Source of the DNA: Sperchopsis tessellata
Taxonomy: Eukaryota; Arthropoda; Insecta; Coleoptera; Hydrophilidae
DNA length: 27,982 nt
NCBI GenBank assembly: GCA_033557685.1
Contig: JAWQRN010000600.1
Span: 1 to 27,982 of the forward strand
Direction: 5' to 3'
The translations under genes and the position numbers were made by a program. Shown here in pieces: positions 1 through 9,779 of this stretch; the first letter of the stretch is position 1, and each line of letters starts with the position of its first letter. The notes under the pieces were generated by a model, which worked only from the letters and a program-made list of their open reading frames with translations, was not told where the DNA came from and ran no database searches.

Positions 1-282
1 TATATATATATATATTATGTATGTATACGGGTAAGATTAATTCGAGACATTTATTAGTAGTTTAGATATGTAGGCAACACCGATGGATTATTTTAGATAA
101 GAGTAAATGAATAATATAACCATTAATTCGTATAAATAAATCAAAACTTGTATACCTTATTTCGAGGAATCATTTCCTTTGGAGTTATGTCCAAAGAAGC
201 ACAATATTGTGGCTAACCCCAGATATTTTGGAATTTAAAGAAAATGGATTAATTCAATTTACACTTATATACCCGAACTTGA
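1..282. other. AT-rich anonymous DNA with TA repeat
   Basis: The first 15 bases are a TA dinucleotide run. The rest, up to the inverted-repeat element beginning at 283, is AT-rich sequence with stops in every frame and no recognisable gene or repeat. Confidence 0.6.
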
Positions 283-903
283 GGGGACATATACAATTAC
301 AACGGTCAAAAAATCGATATTTTTAAACGATATAGCTATGTGTGTAGAATATTTTCTCAAAGTTTTAAAGCAAAATTCGAAAAACTTCAAAAGTTACAGC
401 CCGTGAACTTTGTTTCTGACCGCTCGGGTTTATTACGTGAAACTTTAAACGCGTTTTTCTCAAAATTGCATTATCGAAATTGGCGTGCAGGATTACTCAA
501 AAACTATTAAACCGATAGAGTTCAAACTTTGTTGAAATGTTGATAATATAATTACCTTCTAGTTTGAAAAACTACTTTTTTAATACAAATTTCTTTAAAT
601 TTTGTTTTAAATTTGCATTTTCTTTCATTTTTTAACTGAAAAAATGTTTCAATTTTGTTGCAAATCGAAGTCTACGGAAAGCTAGACTACACGCCGATTC
701 GGAACTCCCGTCGCAACTTTGCTGTAATACTCTGCCACAGTTCCACCATTTTAATGATAAATAAATGTAAAAATATTGTTTTGCATACTTAAATATACCA
801 TTAAAGTATACCTACAGTTTGATAAATATAGAATAAATATTTATTAGTTAAAAAAATTCCTCAAAATTGACAAATTTGTTCACGTCTTATTATATATGTC
901 CCC
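283..903. mobile_element. Non-autonomous DNA element flanked by TTAA-type target sites
   Basis: The left end (283-) reads GGGGACATATACAAT and the right end, read on the opposite strand from 903, GGGGACATATATAAT, giving a terminal inverted repeat of about 15 bp with one difference. The right flank is TTAA (904-907) and the left flank TTGA (279-282), which fits a TTAA target-site duplication with one later substitution. TTAA targets are known for piggyBac and Kolobok transposons; the GGGG terminus suits Kolobok-like MITEs better than the CCC start of classical piggyBac, but I cannot decide. The 621-bp interior is AT-rich and has no open frame of note, so this is a deletion derivative or MITE moved by a transposase encoded elsewhere. 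Confidence 0.65.
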
Positions 904-954
904 TTAAAGCACAATACAACGATATGCTTAAGGAATTGTAGTATTGATTAAGGA

Positions 955-1300
955 TGCAAAAACGGAATATTATACCAATAAAATAGCGCCTGCTGAAAAT
1001 GGACCCCGTGAAGTGTGGAGAGTTGTCAGTAGAATTATACGACAGCTAACCGAACATGTGTTTAATGCATCCAATTCTGACAATTTTGGAGGGTGCAATA
1101 GTTCTTGAGAGAAGTTTAAGCTTTCTAAACATGCTGTTTTCTAACAAGTGGAAGAAGTTGAGTTACCGATTGCTATTAATATTACTCTGTCTTCGAACTT
1201 GAATAAAATCTACGAATACAAATTAATGCAAATCCTGAATAGATATGATATCCAGGCAGTTTGGCCAATTCAATATATCGAATGTGTTGTTGAAGAGTAG
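955..1300 (+). mobile_element. Decayed LINE fragment (endonuclease-RT linker and RT fingers)
   Basis: One frame reads AKTEYYTNKI followed by PREVWRVVSRII (about 957-1040). This matches the usual pattern of the linker between endonuclease and reverse transcriptase in Jockey/CR1-like LINEs (a YY..KI motif, then a P..VW....... helix). About 150 bp later another stretch reads NLNKIYEYKLMQILNRYDI, resembling the 'SKIFEK..YNRL..FL...I' segment of the RT fingers. The sequence between is too short and contains a stop, so part of the element is deleted. The fragment stops near 1300 without palm motifs. The resemblance is short and inferred by eye. Confidence 0.45.
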
Positions 1301-1381
1301 GTGTGTTCCAATCAACACATACAATGGTGAACGTCCAGGACAGACACACCAACTGTCAATAAATTATTTACTTTTAATTTA

Positions 1382-1423
1382 GTCGACCGGTTTCGAGGCA
1401 TCACGCCTCATCTTCAGGACAAA
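1382..1423 (-). ncRNA. Hammerhead-ribozyme-like motif (minus strand)
   Basis: Read on the minus strand, the core boxes occur in type-I order: stem I 5' arm TTTGTC (1423-1418), CTGAAGA (1417-1411), an extra T (1410), stem II GAGGC/GCCTC closing loop GTGAT (1409-1395), GAAA (1394-1391), a palindromic ACC/GGT stem III (1391-1386), cleavage base C (1385), then stem I 3' arm GAC. The conserved CUGANGA and GAAA boxes and the U-C before the expected cut are all present. Three-base-pair self-complementary stem III is a feature of minimal hammerheads reported in Penelope-like retroelements and retrozymes, which are thought to act as dimers. The extra U after CUGAAGA is non-canonical and may weaken or abolish activity. 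No reverse transcriptase of that class is adjacent. Confidence 0.55.
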
Positions 1424-2177
1424 CTAGTAAAGACAATAAAGCAAATCGACAAATGAGAAAATGCACGCCGCAACAGCATTCAAACTACCAATGATTTCGA
1501 AAAAAAAAATAAAATTTATTTTTTGGAAGAAGTGAACAGGCTTATTTCGTTTGACTCATGAGATATGTGCCTTTAGGGTACCATTAAATCTTTTAAAATA
1601 TTTACGTACATATAGCGCAATTTACAAGGATCATAAGTACCTTAATGTTATATGAATTGTCTGATCATGAACATTATGCGAGTGAAGACATGAAAAAGAA
1701 ATCTATTACAAACTCCGTGACATTTTTGTCGATGACAAAATGAATTATATATACTCAGAATGATTGTTTTGAATAGGGATCACGACCTCCGCGATATTTT
1801 TATCATGTATATCGCATGCAGCAAATTACACATAATCATCACTTTCAATTCCGAATCACTAACCGAGAACAAATTATTGTATTTGTGTTACACTTTCCCT
1901 CCTGCATCAGCCTCGACCCCAGTAATTACTTATGCAATGTTTGTTATGCACTAGATAATCATCAGATATTTCTTTACTTTCAGTCTTTATTAACTTTTTG
2001 TTATATTGAAAAGTCAAGGATTAATAGTAGAATTAATACTAATGTTAATGAAAAGATATATAGTATAGTAAGTAAGTTATTAATCAACTATTTGCATAAA
2101 TTATTTCATTGAACAAGAGCTCTCATCTCGTTTTTGAGCAAACAGGATTTTTGATAGGATGTGGAACAAAAAGATAT
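1424..2177. other. Anonymous AT-rich DNA
   Basis: No recognisable gene. A 98-codon open frame starts at 1816 but has biased, low-complexity composition and no motif I can name. A faint likeness to LINE endonuclease in this stretch is too weak to annotate. Confidence 0.5.
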
Positions 2178-2272
2178 ATAGCGTCAAGGAATTAAATGTA
2201 ATAGACTTCCACGGTTAGTATCTGTATGAATGTTGTTTCCACCCGGAAACAACATTCATAGCGTCAAGGAAT
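2178..2272. mobile_element. 65-bp insertion bounded by a perfect 15-bp direct repeat
   Basis: The 15-mer ATAGCGTCAAGGAAT occurs at 2178-2192 and again at 2258-2272, exactly as expected for a target-site duplication. The 65 bases between them end in a hairpin: TATGAATGTTGTTTCC (2225-2240), loop ACCC, then its exact complement (2245-2260; its last three bases lie in the second direct repeat). The 27 bases 2235-2261 recur on the opposite strand at 18391-18417 with one difference, in the loop. This suggests a severely 5'-truncated retroelement whose 3' end is the GTTTCC-NCCC-GGAAAC hairpin block. The family is not identified; the neighbour of the second copy points to a Penelope-like or related element. 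Confidence 0.6.
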
Positions 2273-2329
2273 GTTTCTAGCGGCTATATTTCCATAGATT
2301 TTCTAAGAAATAAATTTCAATTCTACAGC

Positions 2330-2720
2330 TTGAAAGTACTGTCGTCAACCAAATAATTGGTGTAGATTTGAAGTTTTTCATAGGCCTACAGTTGCCTACT
2401 TTGTGTGCGTCTTTTTTTCTCTTTTCCACTCTTCACAGTTGTGCGTAATATTCATCCACGTGACTCCCACACAGTTTCGAGTTCTCAGATCCACCTGTCA
2501 TTGTTCTTTTTCTTGGTCGTATATTGTCTCTCTGTTCCCATCCCATAAACATTAACTAGTTTTGACTAGAGGTGATTTGCTTGCCAACATTTTCATTCCC
2601 ACTTCTATAAATTCTCTCTCTCAATAGTACTTCTTTTCGCTGTTTGGAGTTTCTGTATATGCGAGGCCCTTAATGCCCACGTCTCACTAGTTTACGTCAC
2701 CACAGCAAAATCTTGCGGTT
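2330..2720 (-). mobile_element. Probable RTE-type LINE C-terminal remnant
   Basis: On the minus strand the segment near 2685-2620 reads SETWALRASHIQKLQTAKRS, which resembles the 'YGSETWTL....L.KL..AQR.MER' segment following the RT domain in RTE LINEs. Further on (about 2460-2420) WMNITHNCEEWKRE resembles the C-terminal 'WM..AQ.RE.W' block of the same proteins. The two are in different frames with stops between, so the copy is dead. It may extend upstream to about 3000, but I see no firm motif there. The assignment rests on two short resemblances. Confidence 0.4.
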
Positions 2721-3114
2721 TAAAAATATAATTATCGCTCATCGCCTTAATTTTTCTCCGGTGGCCTTTGCCTATATCTTCTTGCTTACTCCGATTTTTT
2801 GTATTAGCCACTTCTGTGGCCCATATTTTGCTACCGTAATTTTGTTGTGTTTGAAATGTGGAGGAAATTCTCAACTTGAAAGAAAAATGTTCACACTTGT
2901 AATCAGTTTTTCTATAGTTATATCACATAGCACTCGCTTCTTTGCCAACATATATCCATTTACGCCTAAGCGCTCTTTCAACATTGTTTCTATGTTTTTA
3001 GAGCGTTTTTTGTTGCAAATTTAGCGAGTTGTGCCCTTTTTTCTTACTATGAACTTCGGTAAATCCTTGAGAATTTAATCTAGGTTTTGCATTTTCAATA
3101 CCAGTAATTCATTT

Positions 3115-3425
3115 TTTTTAATTTGTTTTTTAACGTCAGCCTATTTCCGCTGTATGGCCTATCATCGTCGCCCAGGATTAGGCTCCCATCACCTGGGAAT
3201 TTTGTCGCATCCAGTATTCCAACTGGAATTGGGTACTTTTACGTGCACGTGGTCTTCATTTTACCTACAATATACGGGACCCACGGTTTTGCATCCCTCC
3301 CGGAAGACGAGCACTACAAAGACTTATCCCTAATCACAAAAAGCCGACCGCGTCTGGGATTTGAACCCGAGACCCAACGCTTAGTAACCTAGTACTTAGC
3401 CACTGAGCTACGAGGCGGTTGTTGG
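3115..3425 (-). mobile_element. Full-length tRNA-derived SINE, copy 1
   Basis: On the minus strand the element starts near 3420 with a tRNA-like head. The A box TAGCTCAGTGG lies at 3410-3400 and the B box GGTTCAAATCC at 3367-3357, 32 bases apart, a normal spacing for an RNA polymerase III internal promoter. A tRNA-unrelated body of about 230 bp follows, ending in GACGTTAAAAAACAAATT and an A-rich tail near 3115. AATTCATTT occurs at 3106-3114 and 3426-3434, a 9-bp target-site duplication. Copy 2 at 17778-18061 shares the body and tail. The plus-strand open frame across this region is an artefact of the SINE. The partner LINE supplying mobilisation is not known; the tail suggests recognition of a specific 3' end. 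Confidence 0.85.
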
Positions 3426-3434
3426 AATTCATTT

Positions 3435-5034
3435 CTGTATTTTAGCTACTTTACTATAGGTTTCCGATTCACTGATTTTAACCTCTGTTGTTTTCTTTCA
3501 TGGACGCAAAGAATTGCTAGGGTTTGTTTCTACGCTCTTTATTGCATCTTTTGATTCCAATTTACTTTGTATGTTTATAATTACCAGGACTTGATCACTA
3601 ATTTTATTTTCAGAAATTTGATTTGATTTAACCAAAACTTCTACTTGTTTTACATCTTTATCACCAAATTTAGAATATTCTGGACACCCACGTTGTCACA
3701 CTTTGCACATAACATAATTTGATATCTTTCCTCAGCAATTTTTATGTATGACATTGAAGACGGTGGCACGCGCAAGTACAAAAAAATAGTTTTATTTGTT
3801 CTTAAAAGTTTCTATTTTTACCGCAGAAATCAATAAAAACCTCCAACATTCAATGGAACTTAAACACTTCATGTCCCGGCTCACTTAAAAACAAAAATAA
3901 CTTCACGAAATCTCGGAAAATGTTTTAATTTAGAGTATTTATACATTATTTTTTAAGTGTATGTACGTGTTTTGAAAGAAATCCGGAAACTCTGATCGCT
4001 AAAAAAGATAACTTGTGTTGTTTTCCGAATATAAATTTTATCTATGGCCTTTAGAAGTCGCCAGCTTGCTAATTAAACTCGAAGAAGAGAACATTAAATA
4101 AACGGAGCTGAGGAAGAGGTAATTTATGAAGAGATCCATCCGGCCTTATTATTATTCAAGCTCGGCAATTTGCGTTCCTTAAGTTAAATACAGAAAAACA
4201 ACAGAAATATTAATTACACTTTAGTTTCCTTGTTGGATATTATATTTACTTCATTATGGGATTGAGAATGCCTAGGTCTGGTTTCGTTTCTGGTGTATAT
4301 GGAACGAGCTGCGATGAGGAGTGGGCTGAGGATGCTGCGACGCATCCAATAAAGCATTGAATGCACGTAATTATTGTTTGCCTTTCCTATTAAACTTCAA
4401 CGGGGGAGGCATTATACGATGTAAATATTACTTCCAAACATTTTAATGAGAAAACGTCCACGCAGTTTTACTTTTCTTTTATCACTAATGAACCTTCGTG
4501 TTACAAGCATTAAGCACTGTTTAAGTTTATTAAAGTTTATTAGACTGCAAGATTATTTAATCGTTTTACTTAAAGGAAAGGTAGTGATACGAATATTTTG
4601 ATTCGTAATCACTTCTGTATCGATTCAACACACAGTGTCTGGCAATATGAATACGTTTTTCCTGTTATTTAGCGAAGCTCATATTATTGCGTAAAACGTG
4701 GAGTCATGTGTGCTGTTTTATGGGAGATATTCCTTGAGGCTCTCTGTCGGTGGGATCATGATAATTCTTGCGAAGTGAGTAGAAAAATCTGGTCGATAAA
4801 TTTATATAACTTTCAATTTGTTGTGATCAGTGTACAGTTTTTGCGTGATAATTGACTAAAAAAATTGTGAAACTGAAATAATTCTGAAATCTTACGGGAT
4901 GTTGTTTCTACCCATACACCCTCTTGTGCTATTCTCAATCTATTATAAAAGATCATCAACCGACGGTTATGATCTCCTTGCTGATTATTTCTACAGTGTT
5001 TTTAATTTTAATAACAATTAGCACGTAATAGATC
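3435..5034. other. Anonymous DNA, no gene recognised
   Basis: About 1.6 kb without a convincing gene. On the minus strand 3680-3515 there is a stop-free, lysine- and serine-rich stretch of about 55 codons (beginning CPEYSKFGDKD) that lacks a clear start and matches nothing I know. A small hairpin, GGATGC-N6-GCATCC, lies near 4331-4348. The remainder is AT-rich. Confidence 0.5.
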
Positions 5035-5950
5035 CTGGTATTCGTCGACCTTCAGAAGCCGTTCAAGGATTCCCATTAAACAAGCACTAAGCGAATGCAG
5101 GATAGACCACCGATATACCAACATAATCTACCACATACGTAATAATAACAGTAATAAATATCCACACAACCTCCGACAAAATAACAATCAAGAGAGAAAT
5201 CAGACAAGTGGACAGCCTAGCTCCAATAGCATGCATTCAAAAAGTTGGAATTGGAGAGAAGGGGAATTACTGTTGACGGAGAAAGGCTGAATCATCTCCG
5301 TTTTGCAGATGATTAATTTTAATAGCGGACGACCTGGCAGAAGCTGGGGAAAAGCTGGGAGAATTGAAGGGGGCCACACAAAAATTTGGTCTAAAAATCA
5401 ACTGTAGCACGACCAAGATGACAAACCTAGTACCCAGCCGGCCTTTAGAAGTAGAAAATATGAAAATTGAAATAGTCGATAAATACAGCTAACTGTGACA
5501 CGAAATAGAAATCCCTAGGGACATATTAAAAGCGTACATCCCAATGTGTCTGAAAAGGAGAACTTACAACCTGTCGCTAACACTCACCAAGACATCCCGT
5601 AAGTAAACTGAGGGTAACACAACGAAAAATGGAAAGGTCTATGCTTAATGTGACGCTGAGAGACAAGATCAAGAATGAGGAAATACGCAGACGAACAGGT
5701 GTGGAGGACATTATAGAACGCATTACAAGGCAGAAGTGGAAATGGGCAGGTCACATTGCAAGACTGAGGGACGGAAGATGGACGAAGAAGAACATCTAGT
5801 GGCGCCCAAGGACTGATAAACGTAACTAAGGAATACAACCAATTCGATGGATAGACGATCTAAAAAGAAAACCTATCAAAATGGAGGAAACTTGAGGAGG
5901 CCTACGTCCAGCAGTGGACATAGAATGCCTAATTGATGATGATGAGTGCA
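5035..5950 (+). mobile_element. RTE-clade LINE relic: RT domain and 3' end
   Basis: Read across frames, this encodes the second half of an RTE reverse transcriptase. It starts with FVDLQKPFKD (5047-; the 'FVDYEKAFD' box), then the CRIDHRYTN-like segment, KREIRQGDS-like sequence, and LNHLRFADD (5287-5313) with the catalytic FADD intact at 5302-5313. The thumb and C-terminal region includes GLKIN.S.TKM and, at about 5630-5780, MERSMLNVTLRDKIKNEEIR and WKWAGHIARLRDGRW. The end reads EAYVQQWT (about 5902-5925), followed by short GATGAT repeats, the usual RTE 3' microsatellite. Many stops and frameshifts are present. The endonuclease is missing, so this is a 5'-truncated copy, the normal outcome of target-primed reverse transcription. 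The terminal block is diagnostic for insect RTE elements. Confidence 0.88.
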
Positions 5951-6060
5951 GCGTAATACATTTTCTATTCAGTAAATCATCTACTTACTCGGTTAATTCG
6001 TTCCAAGAATGTCCATGTAGGTCGAAAACCGCGAAAGTCGAAAAATATTGAAAATCCATA

Positions 6061-6224
6061 CCATATTTCTTGAACTATAAGACGCACCCCAAATTTATAA
6101 TACATCACCGATTATCTAACCTTTTATACTTCATATTACTTACCTTCGGATCATAAGACTCGCCCTAGTTTTAAGTCGATTTTTTCTATGTAAAAAACCG
6201 CAACTTATAGTCCGAAAAATACGA
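6061..6224. mobile_element. Small TA-flanked MITE (Tc1/mariner-like)
   Basis: The left end CCATATTTCTTGAACTATAAG (6061-6081) and the right end, read inward on the other strand, TCGTATTTTTCGGACTATAAG form an inverted repeat with six differences, mostly of the C-to-T or G-to-A kind. Both ends abut TA (6059-6060 and 6225-6226), the target of Tc1/mariner/pogo transposons. The interior carries a second ATAAGACTCGCCC block. The 164-bp length and lack of coding capacity fit a MITE. Termini of the type 'CGTATTTTTCGGACTATAAG' are common in animal genomes; the exact superfamily is inferred from the TA target only. Confidence 0.55.
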
Positions 6225-6639
6225 TACATTTTAAAGAACACGCATCGAACGCTGAGCAATGTCTCCTCACAATAATAGAGTTCTCGGCGGATCGAGCTAG
6301 TAGAAAAACATTGTGTCAATAGTTTCTTGTATGTGTTTAAAGAAAAATAGTATCATAACGTCATTAATATGTACATAAATATATCATTTTTGGAATTTAA
6401 ATATTGATCTAGGAATGATTAGCAACTTTATTTTCATCATAAATTATTTCATTAGACGTAATTGCGTCGTACACTTGTTTTTTCCTTTCTCGAATCTTGC
6501 TGCATCCTCCTCTTGAGCTTCAAAGTCCGCTAGTCATTTAGTTTTAAATACAAAACATTCCTCCACGTGTTTTGTTTCAAACCGTTTTGGCGGTTCTCTC
6601 AGTTTCTTGAAGATTTACTAATTAATCTTTTCCAGTAGG

Positions 6640-7115
6640 GCCGTGGACTTTTTTGAAGAGCATACGATTCTTGGAAAACATCAACAGGGCTTCATTAGGG
6701 GGAGGGACATGGAAACCGCAACTTTGTTGAGGCAGTTGTGGAATCTTGTGAGTCGAGGAAGCTCTGTTTAGAATTTTTGGATTTGTAAAAGGCCTTTGAC
6801 TTTATTGACTATGACTTGTTACTTAAATAAACTATATAACTATGGCTTTAGCGGCCCAGCTCTACGATGGGTAACCTCTTATCTATTCAATAGGAAGTAG
6901 GCCATTATGATAAAACATGAAGGAGTAAAAAATATGTCTCAAGAAATGTCCATTAGAAAGGGTGTGCCTCAAGGTAGAATCCTTGCACTCTTACTTTTTA
7001 TACTTTTTATTAACGATATTATTCAAGTATTAGCTGAGAAAAAACATCTACTCCTAAATTATACTGATGATATTAGTCTGCTTATTGGGGGTATTGGATA
7101 TCGTGAGAGACGGTG
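6640..7115 (+). mobile_element. Jockey/CR1-like LINE reverse transcriptase fragment
   Basis: Conserved RT blocks occur in order. HQQGFIRGRDMETA (6680-6721) is the 'QHGFRKGRST' box. KAFDFIDYDLLLK (6789-) is the 'SKAFD.VDH..LL.KL' box that carries the first catalytic aspartate. YGFSGPALRWVTSYLFNRK follows, then RKGVPQG (about 6955-6975) and LLLFILFINDI. The palm box reads NYTDDISLL (7057-7083), so the usual YADD is YTDD. Frames change at least twice and a stop lies just before KAFD. The region downstream of the palm is lost and an RTE relic begins within about 110 bp. Family (Jockey, CR1 or L2) cannot be fixed from this piece. Confidence 0.85.
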
Positions 7116-7224
7116 ACAATTGTTTTAACGAATTATTTAAAGCCAAGACTATGATCGATGCTATTCCATAAACAATAAGGCTAGATTCTCAAATTATACT
7201 ACTCTTATCTACATTTAAATTTTT

Positions 7225-8935
7225 AGATGTTTACATCAAATGGAACATCATGGAATTATACGAAACACAATCAGCATCACAAACCGATTTCAGATGCAAG
7301 TAATCCATGTGTATGCCCAACAAGTACTTCAGAAGGCGACGAGGTAGAACAACTCTATGAAGACGTATCAACGGCTAGGAATCTGGAGAACGTGTTGTTT
7401 TTAATGCAAAAATCGAAAAGATGAAAGAGGGAGATACAGAACCCATAAGCAACTTCGGCTTAGGCGAAAGAAACACCCAAAGGAGAAATGCTAATAAACT
7501 TCCTGAGAAATGAAACTCTATTTTGCCTAAACTCTTTTACAAAAAAAAAAAAAAAACAGAAAAACGCAAGTGGATTTATCAATTGATCCCTCGGTTAAAA
7601 ATGAAATCGACTATGTAATTTCAAACAGCAGACAAATATGCACGGACGTCTCAGTTCTAAGTAGGTTTAACACCGGTAGCGATCATATATTGGTTAGGGC
7701 AAGCATCTCAATCAGCATGAACTACGATAGGAACAAACTAACCCAAACACTCCGTTTACCCACAATTGAAAGAAGAAAAATATCAAAATGAACTAAAAAA
7801 GAAACTTGAACCTATGGAACTCTAACATCGTTTAAACTTATACCAACTGGCCGAAAAAATAAAAACAAGCCTTCAGACTAGTCAAGAAAATATGCGCCCA
7901 GAAGAAAACACCCATAAACCAAAAACTTAGTCCGAAGACGCTCAAACTGATGGAATAAAGAAGGATAACAAATCGGGCATCTGAACACTACACTGAAGTA
8001 AACAAAACTATTAAAAAATAAAAAACATAAGAGCGTTCAATGTAAAGATGATACAAGATACGAGAGAAGACAACACAAATATGAAAGTGCTAAGAACTAA
8101 ACTAGCAAGCAGTAAAAATGAAAGACCAGCACGATATTCTGATATCGGGAAAAAAAGACAGAGTAAACATTATAGATGACTTACACGATATATACATCCG
8201 TTACGAAAGAACCAAATGATACAACAAACAGGCTTATTCTAAATGTAGGATCGGGAGAAATACCCGAAATAACAACGGCAGAGATAAGATTAGCTCTAAA
8301 AAAAAAATAAAGATTAGGTCCATGAGAAGATCAAATCACATTCGAAATGTTGAAAATCGGTGGACCGTCATTGGAAAACACAATTTGCATTTGGTTGAAC
8401 AAATGTTTACAGGATGGAAAAATCCCTACAGAATGGTACAATTCAGAAGTGGTATTGTTATGCAGGGAGTCACGGCTAACATTGAAAATTACATACCAAT
8501 TAACTTATTGTCTCATATCTGCAAACTTTTCACCAAAGCAATAACCAACCGTTTGACGAAAAAACCTATCAGCCAGCAGAACATGCAGCTTTTCGAAAAG
8601 AGGTTAGTGTAGTAGACCACATCCAAACAGTACGCTCACTCATAGAAAACGCAACGGAATACAATATTCCAATACACGTAACCTTTATTGATTTCCATAA
8701 ACACTTTAACTCCAACGAAACATGGTCATTTCTAAGATTCATGGATAAAGCTACAATCGACTCTAAGTACTCAGCAGTTGTAAAAAAATATATACACAAC
8801 TGTTTACCTCAGTTTTGGAAGATTTTTTCAAGAAACTGCAGAGGGAGAACAAAGGCATACAAATCAATGGTACATGATGCGATATTAAGCAATATTTACA
8901 GTGTATTCAAATACATTAATGACAAGCTATAATAT
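7225..8935 (+). mobile_element. RTE-clade LINE relic: endonuclease and internally deleted RT
   Basis: The endonuclease half shows VYA/PTSTSEGDEVEQLYEDV across a frameshift near 7311-7350, FNAKI (near 7404) without the preceding catalytic GD, GERNTQ, then NEIDYVISNSRQ and the terminal GSDH motif (7675-7686), which keeps the catalytic histidine. After a linker, the RT fingers read EMLKIGGPSLENTICIWLNK and IPTEWYNSEVVLL (8347-8460), then NRLTKKPIS, DHIQTVRSLIENATEYNIP-like sequence and a degraded 'FIDFHKHFNS' box. The part that should hold RGVRQGD is absent: 'KKYIHNC' joins 'LEDFFKKLQRENKGIQING' near 8795-8870. The copy ends there, before the FADD box. An A16 homopolymer (7541-7556) sits in a lysine-rich segment and shifts the frame. 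Confidence 0.88.
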
Positions 8936-9779
8936 TCGAAAGCGCATTGAACACGTTACTCCACACTTTTAACCAGGAGAGCACTCATGAATAATATACA
9001 TTAATATATTTTTTAAATTGACCCCTCAAAATGTCTGCAATGTACGTTTCTTGATCACAAATGATCAAATCAAAACAAATCAGAAGAATTAAGGGACATA
9101 AAGCAACGGACATTTGAATGTCAAAGTGATGTATTACCGGCAGATAAAATGCTAACCAAATATTGCTTGTTATTTTTACCCACTCTAATATAGTTTATAG
9201 AATGAACGTCACAAGTGTAAAAACGAAAGAGGTCTGTACATTGTGAACAGTGTGCATGTTTTATTTAATTTTCAACGGAACACTTGTGTGTCAATTATAA
9301 ATTCATGGAAGTGCTTTAACACACATTAAATGCTCGTTTAATTGTAGTGTGATCTCCCCCCGGTATTGAGTTAACCATAAATCTTACACTTCATCTGATA
9401 CATTATTAACTATATTACCATTACTAATGAAATGCAATTTCGAATAATTTCATTAAACTCGATCATGATTTATACACATTTTAATCGGGATTTTAATTGG
9501 AAGTAATAGTTGTTTCAAATAAAACACAAACGCACCAGACAGTCCCACATGTGCCACAATCTAACATGGACCACTTGGAGAGCATTCAGTATTTATTACT
9601 ACAGAATTATTTAAGACGATTTGAATGTTATCTGATTGATTCTGATATTAAATTAAGCAGAAGAAAAAAATATTAATGACGTTACTTACACCGTTTAGGT
9701 GAAACATAAATAATAATAATAAATATATTTATTTTCATAAGAATAAGTACACTCAATCCTTAAAAGCTATAATCGTTAT
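8936..9779. other. Anonymous AT-rich DNA
   Basis: About 840 bp between two RTE relics. I see no open frame, inverted-repeat element or RNA gene that I can support. Confidence 0.6.

Noticed and set aside
1816..2112. 98-codon frame with a faint LINE-endonuclease feel (FVLHFPSCISLDPSNY)
   Set aside because: Too short and too diverged; no catalytic motif such as GDFN or SDH is visible.
3123..3392. 89-codon plus-strand open frame
   Set aside because: It lies entirely within the minus-strand SINE; the frame follows from the repeat sequence and is not a gene.
3357..3418. tRNA gene (A and B boxes)
   Set aside because: The acceptor ends do not pair and the sequence continues into a SINE body with target-site duplications; it is the SINE head.
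5975..6045. TTAATTCGTTCCAAGAA...AACCGCGAAAGTCG, resembling the ends of pogo/Tigger elements
   Set aside because: One end only, with no matching partner or TA-flanked border found, so not listed as a separate element.
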